Positions 22,345-33,370 of a DNA stretch of 64,000 bases are shown here, in pieces. The notes beneath the pieces are model-generated. The model saw only the letters and a list, made by a program, of their open reading frames with translations. It was not told where the DNA came from and ran no database searches. How positions within the stretch are numbered: the first letter of the stretch is position 1; each line of letters starts with the position of its first letter. The position numbers and the translations under genes are program-made. The stretch is from Phoenix dactylifera (lineage: Eukaryota; Streptophyta; Magnoliopsida; Arecales; Arecaceae): assembly GCF_009389715.1 (NCBI RefSeq), contig NC_052397.1, positions 15,758,129 through 15,822,128 on the forward strand, read 5' to 3'.

Positions 22345-23590
22345 AAAATCTTGACTAAGATCGGGATGCCCCGTGTGTCGACCGTAGAGTCCCAAACTCC
22401 CTCGACCTCGAAAAGCGTCGCAGGTCGACAGTGCGTTCCCAGACCCCTCGACCTTTCGCACGATTCCTCGTCTAAGGTCGGGATGCCCCGTGTGTCGACC
22501 GTAGAGTTCCAAACTTTTTCGACTTCGGAAAGCGTCACCAGGTCGACAGCGAGCCCAAGCTCCCTCGACCTCGTGCTTGATACCTCGACTAAGGTCGGGA
22601 TGCCCCATGTGTCGACCATAGAGTCCCAAACTCCTTCGACCTCGAGAAGCGTCGCAGGTCAACAGTGCGTTCCCAGACCCCTCGACCTTGCGCACGATCC
22701 CTCGACTAAGGTCGGGATGCCCCGTGTATCGACCGTAGAGTCCCAAACTCCCTCGACCTCGGGAAGCGTCACTAGGTCGACAGCGAGCCTAAGCTCCCTC
22801 GACCTCGTGCTCGATCCCTCGACTAAGGTCGGGATGCCCCGTGTGTCGACCGTAGAGTCCCAAACTCCCTCGACGTCGGAAAGTGTCGCAGGTCGACAGT
22901 ACGTTCTCAGACCCCTCGACCTTGCGCACGATCCCTCGACTAAGGTCGGGATGCCCCGTGTGTCGACCGTAGAGTCTCAAACTCTCTCGACCTCGAAAAG
23001 CGTCTCCAGGTCGACAGCGAGCCCAAGCTCCCTCGACCTCGTGCTCGATTCCTCGACTAAGGTCAGGATGCCCCGTGTGTCGACCGTAGAGTTACAAACT
23101 CCCTCGACCTCGGAAAGTATCACCAGGTCGACAACGAGCCCAAGCTCCCTCGACCTCATGCTCGATACCTCGACTAAGGTCGGGATGCCCCGTGTGTCAA
23201 CTGTAGAGTCCCAAACTCCCTCGACCGCGAAAAACGTCACCAGGTCGACAGCGAGCCCAAGCTCCCTCGACCTTATGCTCGATACCTAGACTAAAGTCGG
23301 GATGCCCCGTGTGTCGACCGTAGAGTCCCAAACTCCCTCGACCTCGGAAAGTGTCACCAGGTCGACAGCGAGCCCAAGCTTGGCTCGATACTTCGACCAA
23401 GGTCGGGATGCCCTGTGCGTCGACCGTAGAGTTCCAAACTTCCTCGACCTCGGAAAGTGTCACCAGGTCGATAGTGAGCCCCAGCTCCCTCGATCTTATG
23501 CTCAATACCTCGACCAAGGTCGGGATGCCCCGTGTGTCGACCGTTGAGTCCCAAACTCCCTCGACCTCGGAAAGACAAGAGCGGGGTAGG
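22345..23590 (+). repeat. 117-bp tandem repeat array in the gypsy element
   Basis: About eleven units are marked by GTCGGGATGCCCCGTG near 22362, 22480, 22597, 22716, 22833, 22949, 23066, 23184, 23300, 23405 (shortened) and 23521. The period is 117 bp, exactly 39 codons, so frames stay open on both strands. Units are of two types by their second halves (GTGCGTTCCCAGACCCC or GCGAGCCCAAGCTCCC). The order is A-B-A-B-A-B and then only B. Tandem arrays between pol and the 3' LTR are known in Tat elements and can seed satellites. The open frames are not counted as a gene. Confidence 0.9.
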
Positions 23591-24731
23591 ACCCTCGTGG
23601 ACCCCCGTGGCCTTCAACGACGGAGTGGCTCCTGCACGGACCTCCCAGCATGTAGACGCACCTAAAGCAGACTTCCACGGCAGATGGCGTCGCCTACGGA
23701 AGCGAACTATGAACCGAAGAACGCCTCGAAGAACCTACCGCAGAGCGGAACTGCCTACCTCGATGTAAGGTGCTCGGCTCCAACGGGGCGAAAAGTACTT
23801 TCTATCTAGCGCCTGCCCTATTACATCTACTCGTTATATACTATAACGATCGACAAAATTCCGACCGAAACGAGGGCCTCCCCCGACCAAGGTCGGGATG
23901 CCCTTCTGAACCAACTATGAGCCGAGGTCTTCTCGACCCCATGCACCGATCTACAGCTCGATCCTCGTTTATTCCGGACCCCTCCGAGTGAGGGCTTGGC
24001 CGACTTCAAACGCTGATCCAAGCCGAGATGGCTTGTGGCGACTACTTCGAGCTCCGCCCAAGGATACCATGGCTAAGCCCGGAGGCGCCAAAGCGCTCAA
24101 CGTAAGTTTGGATTCTACCTGTCGACACTCCAACCGAGTTCGAGATTAATGGGCGCGAAGGCCCCGACAATGGCCTATCCTCGGTCCAGGACCTCTTCGG
24201 AGTCCGACCTTAAAGCCTACTCTGGAAGCCGAGCCCAAAGACTCGGCAAAATTTTTCAGAAGACAAATCCGAAGGTCTGGCAGGATCCCTTCGGAATCCG
24301 ACCTTAAAGCTTTAATAAGCTTACCCTAGAAACCGAGCCCAAGGACTTGGCTAAATTTCTAGAGTCTAAGCCTAAAGGATCAGCGGGACATCTTCGGAGC
24401 CCGAGCTCGAAGGCTTGGCGGATTTTCTTAAAATCTAAGCACGGAGCCTTAGCGCGATCCCTATCAGAGCTAGGTCCAACAATCTAGCAAACGCCACCAG
24501 AATCTAGGTCTATGGACCTAGCCGAGATTGAACACTTAGAGAAATTTGCGGAAGAGGAATTTGATTTAAGCAGCCAAGGTAAAAATTTACCTACTATGCA
24601 AAAAAAAGACAAGCATAAATATAGAGAAGAACTTTTTCTTTAATAGAGGCTTAAAGGCCGAGTACAAAATTAAGGTTCGGCCGTATTCAAAGGCCGAACT
24701 CACTTACAAAAGGAGGAGAGAAAAACAACTC
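23591..24731 (+). other. Gypsy 3' spacer, noncoding
   Basis: It lies between the repeat array and the antisense gene. It contains diverged repeats of GAGCCCAAGGACTTGGC-like words and one more GTCGGGATGCCC word near 23891. From about 23650 it is duplicated at 28781. No coding signal. Confidence 0.6.
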
Positions 24732-26869
24732 CTAGGGAGCTCCGGCCTCGCCAGCATCGGGATCATCCGCGATGATCACATGGGGGACCTTGGTAGGGAT
24801 TAGCTCGGGACCCTCCTCTATAGGAGCATGTGCAGCTCCATTGGCGACCTCGGAAGTCCCCTTTGCGAGAGTCGCCCGAACCACTTGCTCGGCCCCGGTG
24901 GCTCCTCCCCCGACCCCTGCGTCGGCGGCTTCGATCTCAGCCTCCTCCTCCTCGAGCGACGAGGGCAGATCGGACTCCCTTCCATTGCCAAGCCCCGATC
25001 TCGGCCGAATTTCCGAAAGGTCGAGCTGAGGGCAGAACTGCGTCATCTACCACCGAAAGTTTTCGAAGCCCCAGAGGAACCCGTCCACGGTCTCCTCCTC
25101 CAACATATCGCGGAACTCCTCCGACTCTTTGAAGAGCTGCTCGAGCACCCTCTTCTCTCGAGCCTCGAGCTGCTCGACCTTCAGGCGGAGAACCCCGCCT
25201 TTATATCTGAATCCCATGGCTTCGGAGCAAGACTCCGTTAGTCGCGCCTCGGCGGCGCGCAGCTTGGACTTTGTTAAGGAGCGGGCGGCCCTCTCTTCCT
25301 TGAGCTCGCTAACGATCGCGAGCTGCCCGGCCTCGGTGGCCTCCCTCCGCGCGAGGGCCTCGGCCAACGCGGCCTCCGACTCCGCGAGCCTCTTCTCGGC
25401 CGATTCCAGCTGTTTCTGGAATCGCCGAGATTCATTCTGGTATCTCGAGGCGATGAACACCAGAGTGTCGATTTCCTGAACATGCTGCAAGGAAAGCAAC
25501 AGTAAGAAAGGATAAAGGAAATGCGGATGGATGAAAGCAAAATGGAAGAATAACTTACCCAAACGGCATTACAGTATGTTTGATCGATGATCTCCTCGAA
25601 CCTGAGGGCCTCGAACTTGGCCCGGTCGGCTAGGAGCATCGCGCGGCGGAAAACCGCACGTGCAACATCAGCATCTTCGAGGGCCGAGCTGCCCTCGCGA
25701 ACAGGGGATTCTGGGTCGACAGGTCCTTTCCCAGGACGTCCCCCGGGCCCCGACGAGCTCGGTCCGGCCGAGCTCACAGTGGTAGGCCGAGGTGCACTCG
25801 GAACCCCGGGACCCCTGCTCGGCTCGGTCCCCGACTGCCGTAAACGGACAACATTCCGGCCTGCCCGTTGAGCAACGGGAGCCGGGCAGGCCGGAGGTGC
25901 CGACTCGGACGCCTCTTCAGAAGCCGAGCTCGCGCGCTCGGCCGCTGGGGCCTTCTCCCAGGGGGCCGACGATGTTCCGACCCCAGAACCCCTCGTCTCG
26001 ACAGGGGCGGAAATGGAGGCCGTCTTCGCTTTCTTTCGGGGCTCGAGGAGAGCCCCGCCGACCTCAGCTGACCTCCTCTTCACCCGAGAGAAAAGAGACG
26101 CGTTGCTGGTCGGCATGTGTGGGATATCTGAAACAAGAAAAGGAGAAAAACTCTAAGTAAAAGGAGAAAGAAACAAATAAAACAAAAACGAAGTAATATG
26201 ACCACTCTTACCCGCGGGGCGCGCCGAGGTCAGGCCGACGTTCACCAAAGCCTCCTCGCTTAGGAGGTTGGCCAAGTTGATATCCTTTCCGAGCCCCCGC
26301 AGGGCGTTGAAAACCCTCGGCTCGTCCGACGTGAGCTCGGAGAGCCTGTTGAGGGCCTTCAGTCGGGAATTTCCCCACCTCGGGTCAAATCCCACGACAC
26401 CTCGGACGCAAGAAAGAAAAATCTCCCCTTCCACTCATGAATAGAGGAAGGGGCACCTCGGAAGAGGGATATAGCACCTCGGAAGGCAAAGTATAACCAC
26501 TTTTCATCCGCCGGGTTCGTTTTCAGTAAAAAAACACCGGTGGAAAAGACCTATCGAAGCCGGGATCCCATGCGCAAGGCAAAAGGACAAAAATCCGACT
26601 ATGATCCTCCACGAGTTCGGAGCGAGTTGTGCTGGGACGAGTTGATACTCCACCAGCAAGCCATTCACAAACTCGTGGAGGGGGAACTGCAGGCCAGCCC
26701 AGAGTGTTTCGACATGCACCTCGATCCGACCTGGAGGCGGTCGCGTTACCCGATCCTCCGGCCCCGCAGGTTCAAGATGAAACCTGGGCCAGAAAAAGAA
26801 CCGGGAATGAACCAGCTCCAGTTCCTCCTCCGATAGACTAGATCCGACTTCATTCGGACCAGAACCCAT
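24732..26869 (-). pseudogene. Antisense gene of Tat element, 3 exons, copy 1
   Basis: Minus strand, from ATG 26869 (MGSGPNEVG). Exon 1 (26869-26212) holds the family domain known as putative gypsy type transposon: FFFWPRFHLEP, PPPGRIEVHVETLWAGLQF, LVEYQLVPAQLAPNSWR. Intron 1 (26211-26128, GTAAGA to TTTCAG) and intron 2 (25558-25485, GTAAGT to TTGCAG) join codons without changing frame. Exon 2 is rich in Ser/Pro/Ala. Exon 3 is a long Glu/Arg/Ala coiled coil (RRFQKQLESAEKRLAESEAA) with an acidic tail. Lesions: an extra T near 26527, a lost base near 26390 and a TAG at 25049-25047. The protein's function is unknown. Confidence 0.8.
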
Positions 26870-27089
26870 CTTCAGGACAAAGTGACGAAAAAGCGGAGGA
26901 CAAAGGGAAACAAAGAAAAAGAGGAAGAACACTCCTAACTAAAGAAGGGAGGTGACCTACGGGGGGGAAAATCGCCTCGAGGCACCGCCAGAAGGCCCGG
27001 TTACGACTGAGAAAGACGAACGGAAGTTAGAAACAGAGGAAGAAAGAGAAAGCAGCCAAGCAAGACCTTTTTAGGGCCAGGTCGAGGGG

Positions 27090-27097
27090 TTTATATA
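27090..27097 (-). promoter_or_regulatory. TATA box of the antisense gene
   Basis: The minus strand reads TATATAAA about 220 bp upstream of the antisense ATG, in a context conserved in the second copy at 32216-32223. It lies outside the LTR, which suggests the antisense gene has its own promoter. Confidence 0.5.
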
Positions 27098-27444
27098 GAC
27101 CTTTCCGACGGCCCGGATCGGCAGGGCTGGATCCCGCCTCCCGTTTGGATTGCGCCACGTGTCGGCCCCGAAAACTGAAACGGTATATTTATTTTAGATT
27201 GGCGCCTCGAATACGCAATCGAGGCAGTGCCCCGTTGAATTTCGGGGCCCCATCATGAGCCCGCCTCACGAAACAGCCTTGGAGGACGAAAAAGACGTCG
27301 CCCCATCTCCTCTCATTAAAAACGCCCCGAAGCGCGCGGAGCGCCGGAATAATTTAAAGCCCCCTGGCACCCACCACAGCACTAAAGACAACTACTTCCC
27401 ACGTCCGAGCACGCAAGCGGCCCGAACTCGGAAGTCGAGGGTAG

Positions 27445-28247
27445 TGTTGGGATAATATGGACCGCCCCAAAGCACGTGAACACATCACAAGACATGTGAT
27501 TAGGGGCGCCCGACTTCGGAACTCTTGACCTCGGATGCGCCCGACCTCCGAGCTCCCAACCTGGTGCCCCGACCGCGCCCCCGACCTCGGAGCTCGCCAC
27601 CTCGGGAGTCCGACCTCGCCACTCACCTACCGCGGTCACATTCTTCTGTAGCCCGATCAGAGACCATACCCTGCCACAGCCCCTACCATTTAATGCGCGT
27701 GGTCTCTGCAGATCTCCGGCTTACTCCACAATTAATGCGTATCCCCGGCTTACTCCACAATTAATGCGTGTCTCCGGCTTACTCAAATAATTAATGCGCG
27801 TGGCACCCGTTATCTACGGATCTCCAGTCCTCCACGGCAAATCAGCTCGGCCGCGTCCAGTCAGCCGTGACAACTCCCTGATTCCGACCTCATCCTCTAC
27901 GGCAGGACATTAATTCGCATGATCGTGTATCAATTCATGCGAAGTGCTCGGTTGTACGGCAACCTCGCCCCATCACATCACAGGTAATCCAGCGCCCCTC
28001 TATAAAAGGAGAATCTTTCTACTTGGAGGGAGGCTGGAGGCTGAAACTTTGAACATATTTTCTCCCATATATCTTTCCCCCCTCTGACTTAGGCATCAGA
28101 GGGCCGGCGCCGGAAACTTCGGCCATCGGCTTTTTTACAGGTCTCCTGGAGGACGCCCGCCTGCTGATGAATCGCCACCCACTGCCAGACGATGGAGCTC
28201 CTCTTTTCTCACCCAGTGGTCACCTTCGGGTCCAATTTTCAACAACA
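27445..28247 (+). repeat. 3' LTR of the gypsy element
   Basis: It begins TGTTGGGATAATATGG after a purine-rich GGAAGTCGAGGGTAG tract and ends CAACAACA, 803 bp. The second copy is at 32570-33370. It holds a TATAAAA box at 28001-28007 in CTCTATAAAAGGAG. The words following it in both copies (ATCAG and ATTAG) are candidates for the surviving half of the target duplication. Confidence 0.85.
28001..28007 (+). promoter_or_regulatory. LTR TATA box
   Basis: TATAAAA in CCCCTCTATAAAAGGAGAA, 556 bp into the LTR. The same box is at 33125-33131 in the second copy. The predicted start of transcription is near 28030, close to where the truncated 5' LTR homology begins (28051). Confidence 0.6.
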
Positions 28248-28656
28248 ATCAGATACAAAAATTATTTTGGAATCCTATTAGAATTGCATATTGAAACAGA
28301 AACAAATAAAAAAATAATCGATTTGAAATGCCTTTTATTTTCGAGGGTCGTATCGGAATCAGTTGAACGAGTCCATGCATGCCGAATTCATTAAGATGAT
28401 GGATTTGGCCTCTTCTTAACGTCAGCAGAAGAGAGAGGCTAGACTGAAGAATAAAAAAAGGTGCAGAAAAAAAAGGTCGGGTAAACAACCATTTTTCCTT
28501 GCTATTGTTGTCTTGTCCTTCCTTTATATAATGGAACTGCTCCAGTTGTCATCCATCATCATTCATTACATGTAACATTTTTTTTTTTTATTTTTTTTGA
28601 AAGGTGGCATGTCCTTGTTGAACTTACAATCTGCATGAATCAACCGGTGCTTATTG

Positions 28657-28698
<42 letters not shown>

Positions 28699-28780
28699 AC
28701 AGAATAACCATGGAGTGCCATCAACCATTCCAAAATGAATGATAGATAAAGTTTCTATATCACACCTTATTCCAAAATGA
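28248..28780. other. Host flank between gypsy copies
   Basis: It matches the 5' flank of the minus-strand SOT at 11520-11760 and then the unit flank at 1-240. It has an (AT)n tract at 28659-28696. The last 13 bases before the junction repeat a nearby word, CCAAAATGAATG (28731-28741), as a templated filler. No gene. Confidence 0.7.
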
Positions 28781-29860
28781 ATGTGGGCGCGCCTAAAGCA
28801 GACTTCCACGGCAGATGGCGTCGCCTACGGAAGCGAACTATGAACCGAAGAACGCCTCGAAGAATCTACCGTAGAGCGGAACTGCCTAGCTCGACGTAAG
28901 GTGCTCGGCTCCAACGGGGCGAAAGGTACTTTCTATCTAGCGCCTGCCCTATTACATCTACTCGTTATATACTATAACGATCGACAAAATCCCGACCAAA
29001 ACGAGGGCCTCCCCCGACCAAGGTCGGGATGCCCTTCTAAACCAACTATGAGCCGAGGTCTTCTCGACCCCGTGCACCGATCTACAGCTCGATCCTCGTT
29101 TATTCCGGACCCCTCCGAGTGAGGGCTTGGCTGACTTCAAACGCTGATCCAAGCCGAGATGGCTTGTGGCGACTACTTCGAGCTCCGCCCAAGGATACCA
29201 TGGCTAAGCCCGGAGGCGCCAAAGCGCTCACCGTAAGTTTGGATTCTACCTGTCGACACTCCAACCGAGTTCGAGATTAATGGGCGCGAAGGCCCCGATA
29301 ATGGCCTAACCTCGGTCCAGGACCTCTTCGGAGTCCGACCTTAAAGCCTACTCTGGAAGCCGAGCCCAAAGACTCGGCAAAATTTTCCAGAAGACAAATC
29401 CGAAGGTCTGGCAGTATCCCGTCGGAATCCGACCTTAAAGCTTTAATAAGCTTACCCTAGAAACCGAGCCCAAGGACTTGGCTAAATTTCTGGAGTCTAA
29501 GCCTAAAGGATTAGCGGGACATCTTCGAAGCCCGAGCTCGAAGGCTTGGCGGATTTTCTTAAAATCTAAGCACGGAGCCTTAGCGCGATCCCTATCAGAG
29601 CTAGGTCCAACAATCTAGCAAATGCCACCATAATCTAGGTCTATGGACATAGCCGAGATTGAACACTTAGAGAAATTTGCGGAAGAGGAATTTGATTTAA
29701 GCAGCCCAGGTAAAAATTTACCTACTATGCAAAAAGAGACAAGCATAAATATAGAGAAGAACTTTTTCTTAATAGAGGCTTAAAGGCCGAGTACAAAATT
29801 AAGGTTCGGCCGTATTCAAAGGCCGAACTCACTTACAAAAGGAGGAGAGAAAAACAACTC

Positions 29861-31998
29861 CTAGGGAGCTCCGGCCTCGCCAGCACCGGGATCATCCGCG
29901 ATGATCACATGGGGGACCTTCGCAGGGATTAGCTCGGGACCCTCCTCTGTAGGAGCAGGTGCAGCTCCGTTGGCGACCTCGGAAGTCCCCTCTGCGAGAG
30001 TCGCCCGAACCACTTGCTCGGCCCCGGTGGCTCCTCCCCCGACCCCCGCGTCGGCGGCTTCGATCTCAGCCTCCTCCTCCTTGAGCGACGAGGGCAGATC
30101 GGACTCCCTCCCATTGCCAAGCCCCGATCTCGGCCGAATTTCCGAAAGGTCGAGCTGAGGGTAGAACCGCATCATCTGCCACCGGAAGTTTTCGAAACCC
30201 CAGAGGAACCCGTCCACGGTCTCCTCCTCCAACATATCGCGGAACTCCTCCGACTCTTTGAAGAGCTGCTCGAGCGCCCTCTTCACTCGAGCCTCGAGCT
30301 GCTCGACCTTCAAGCGGAGAACCCCGCCTTCATATCTGAATCCCGTGGCTTCGGAGCAAGACTCCGTTAGTCGCGCCTCGGTGGCGCGCAGCTTGGACCT
30401 TGTTAAGGAGTGGGCGGCCCTCTCTTCCTCGAGCTCGCTAACGACCGCGAGCCGCCCGGCCTCGGTGGCCTCCCTCCGCGCGAAGGCCTCGGCCAACGCG
30501 GCCTCCGACTCGGCGAGCCTCTTCTCGGCCGATTCCAGCTGTTTCTGGAATCGCCGAGATTCATTCTGGCAACCCAAGGCGATGAACACCAGAGTGTCGA
30601 TTTCCTGAACATGCTGCAAGGAAAGCGACAGTAAGAAAGGATAAAGGAAATGCGGATGGCTGAAAGCAAAATGGAAGAATAACTTACCCGAATGGCATTA
30701 CAGTATGTTTGATCGATGATCTCCTCGAACCTGAGGGCCTCCAACTTGGCCCGGTCGGCCAGGAGCATCGCGCGGCGGAAAACCGCGCGCGCAACATCAG
30801 CATCTTCGAGGGCCGAGCTGCCCTCGCGAACAGGGGATTTCGGGTCGACAGGTCCTTTCCCAGGACGTCCCCCGGGCCCCGACGAGCTCGGTCCGGCCGA
30901 GCTCACAGTGGTAGGCCGAGGTGCACTCGGAACCCCGGGACCCTTGCTCGGCTCGATCCCCGACCGCCGTAAACGGACAACATTCCGGCCTACCCGTTGA
31001 GCAACGGGAGCCGGACAGGCCGGAGGTGCCGACTCGGACGCCTCTTCAGAAGCCGAACTCGCGCGCTCGACCGCTGGGGCCTTCTCCCAAGGGGCCGACG
31101 ATGTTCCGACCCCAGAACCCCTTGTCCCGACAGGGGCGGAAATGGAGGCCGTCTTCGCTTTCTTTCGGGGCTCGAGGAGAGCCCCGCCGACCTCAGCTGA
31201 CCTCCTCTTCAATCGAGAGAAAAGAGACGCGTTGTTGGTCGGCATGTGTGGGATATCTGAAACAAGAAAAGGAGAAAAACTCTAAGTAAAAGGAGAAAGA
31301 AACAAATAAAACAAAAACGAAGTAATATGACCACTCTTACCCGCGGGGCGCGCCGAGGTCAGGCCGATGTTCACCAAGGCCTCCTCGCTTAGGAGGTTGG
31401 CCAAGTTGATATCCTTTCCGAGCCCCTGCAGGGCGTTGAAAACCCTCAGCTCGTCCGACGTGAGCTCGGAGAGCCTGTTGAAGGCCTTCAGTCAGGAATG
31501 TCCCCACCTCGGGTCAAATCCCCACGACACCTCGGACGCAAGAAAGAAAAATCTCCCCTTCCACTCATGAATAGAGGAAGGGGCACCTCGAAAGAGGGAT
31601 ATAGCACCTCGGAAGGCAAAGTATAACCACTTTTCATCCGTCGGGTTCGTTTTCAGTAAAAAATACTGGTGGAAAAGACCTATCAAAGCCGGGATCTCAT
31701 GCACAAGGCAAAAGGACAAAAATCCGACTATGATCCTCTACGAGTTCGGAGCGAGCTGTGCTGGGACGAGTTGATACTCCACCAGCAAGCCATTCACAAA
31801 CTCGTGGAGGGGGAACTGCAGGCCAGCCCAGAGTGTTTCGACATGCACCTCGATCCGACCTGGAGGCGGTCGCGTTACCCGATCCTCCGGCCCCGCAGGT
31901 TCAAGATGAAACCTGGGCCAGAAAAAGAACCGGGAATGAACCAGCTCCAGTTCCTCCTCCGATAGACTAGATCCGACTTCATTCGGACCAAAACCCAT
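29861..31998 (-). pseudogene. Antisense gene of Tat element, 3 exons, copy 2
   Basis: Same structure as at 24732-26869: ATG at 31998, intron 1 at 31340-31257 and intron 2 at 30687-30614, with GT-AG ends kept. The last exon is fully open (252 codons from 30619) and ends in an acidic tail. Lesions differ from copy 1: TGG has become TAG at 31740-31738, and a TGA stands at 31494-31492. The sites broken here are whole in copy 1 and the reverse, so the gene was probably intact when duplicated. The function is unknown. Confidence 0.8.
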
Positions 31999-32569
31999 CT
32001 TCAGGACAAAGTGAAGAAAAAGCGGAGGACAAAGGGAAACAAAGAAAATGAGGAAGAGCACTCCTAACTAAAGAAGGGAGGTGACCTACGGGGGGAAATC
32101 GCCTCGAGGCGCCGCCAGAAGGCCCGGTTACGACTGAGAAAGACGAACGGAAGTTAGAAACAGAGGAAGAAAGAGAAGCAGCCAAGCAAGAACTTTTTAG
32201 GGCTAGGTCGAGGGGTTTATATAGACCTTTCGGATGACCCGGATCGGCAGGGCTAGATCCCGCCTCCCGTTTGGATTGCGCCACGTGTCGGCCCCGAAAA
32301 CTGAAACGGTATATTTATTTTAGGTTAGCGCCTCGAATACGCAATCGAGGCAATGCCGCGTTGAATTTCGGGGCCCCATCATGAGCCCGCCTCACGAAAC
32401 AGCCTTGGAGGACGAAAAGACGTCGCCCCATCTCCTCTCATTAAAAACGCCCCGAAGCGCGCGGAGCGCCGGAATAATTTAAAGCCCCCTGGCACCCACC
32501 ACAGCACTAAAGACAACTACTTCCCACGTCCGAGCACGCAAGCGGCCCGAACTCGGAAGTCGAGGGTAG

Positions 32570-33370
32570 TGTTGGGATAATATGGACCGCCCCAAAGCAC
32601 GTGAACACATCACAAGACATGTGATTAGGGGCGCCCGACTTCGGAACTCTTGACCTCGGATGCGCCCGACCTCCGAGCTCCCAACCTGGTGCCCGACCGC
32701 GCCCCCGACCTCGGAGCTCGCCACCTCGGGAGTCCGACCTCGCCACTCACCTACCGCGGTCACATTCTTCTGTAGTCCGATCAGAGACCATACCCTGCCA
32801 CAGCCCCTACTATTTAATACGCGTGGCCTCTGCAGATCTCCGGCTTACTCCACAATTAATGCATATCCCTGGCTTACTCCACAATTAATGCGTGTCTCCG
32901 GCTTACTCAAATAATTAATGCGCGTGGCACCCGTTATCTACGGATCTCCAGTCCTCCACGGCAAATCAGCTCGGCCGCGTCCAGTCAGCCGTGACAACTC
33001 CCTGATTCCGACCTCATCCTCTACGGCAGGACATTAATTCGCATGATCGTGTATCAATTCATGCGAAGTGCTCGGTTGTACGGCAACCTCGCCCCATCAC
33101 ATCACAGGTAACCCAGCGCCCCTCTATAAAAGGAGAATCCTCCTACCTGGAGGGAGGCTGGAGGCTGAAACTTTGAACATATTTTCTCCCATATATCTTT
33201 CCCCCCTCTGACTTAGGCATCGGAGGGCCGGCGCCGGAAATCCCGGCCACTGGCTTTTTTGCAGGTCTCCTGGAGGACGCCCGCCTGCTGATGAATCGCC
33301 ACCCACTGCCAGACGACGGAGCTCCTCCTTTCTCACCCAGTGGTCATCCTGGGTCCAATTTCCAGCAACA
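32570..33370 (+). repeat. 3' LTR, duplicated copy
   Basis: 801 bp, TGTTGGGATAA to CAGCAACA. Its last 170 bp are closer to the truncated 5' LTR (16447-16642) than the first 3' LTR is, for example CAGCAACA against CAACAACA, so the 27445 copy has collected more changes there. Confidence 0.85.

Larger units (their letters stand above)
16447..28247 (+). mobile_element. Tat-lineage Ty3/gypsy retrotransposon, 5'-truncated
   Basis: The order is partial 5' LTR (16447-16642), primer site, gag, protease, reverse transcriptase, RNase H, a second RNase H-like domain, integrase, a 117-bp repeat array, an antisense spliced gene and a 3' LTR (27445-28247). The extra RNase H and the antisense gene carrying the 'putative gypsy type transposon' domain are marks of the plant Tat group. 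Gag-pol is broken by several stops and frameshifts, so the element is not autonomous. Only the last 196 bp of the 5' LTR remain. The left flank and right flank come from places about 6.4 kb apart in the SOT unit, so a deletion took the LTR's promoter half plus host DNA. Confidence 0.93.
23650..28780 (+). repeat. Tandem duplication, first copy (5.1 kb)
   Basis: The unit contains the gypsy 3' spacer, antisense gene, 3' LTR and 533 bp of host flank, and is repeated at 28781-33870 with about 3% difference over the LTRs. Because host flank is included, the copy was made after insertion and in place. Confidence 0.88.

Noticed and set aside
22351-23289. 312-codon frame through the gypsy repeat array
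   Set aside because: It is open because the repeat period is a multiple of three; the opposite strand is also open. Treated as repeat translation.
22345-23590. CRISPR-like array
   Set aside because: The repeats are contiguous 117-bp units with no unique spacers, inside a plant retrotransposon.
25274-26116. 280-codon frame read as a single antisense protein
   Set aside because: The last third runs through an intron with clear GT-AG ends and then an alternative frame; the spliced reading with a coiled coil is better.
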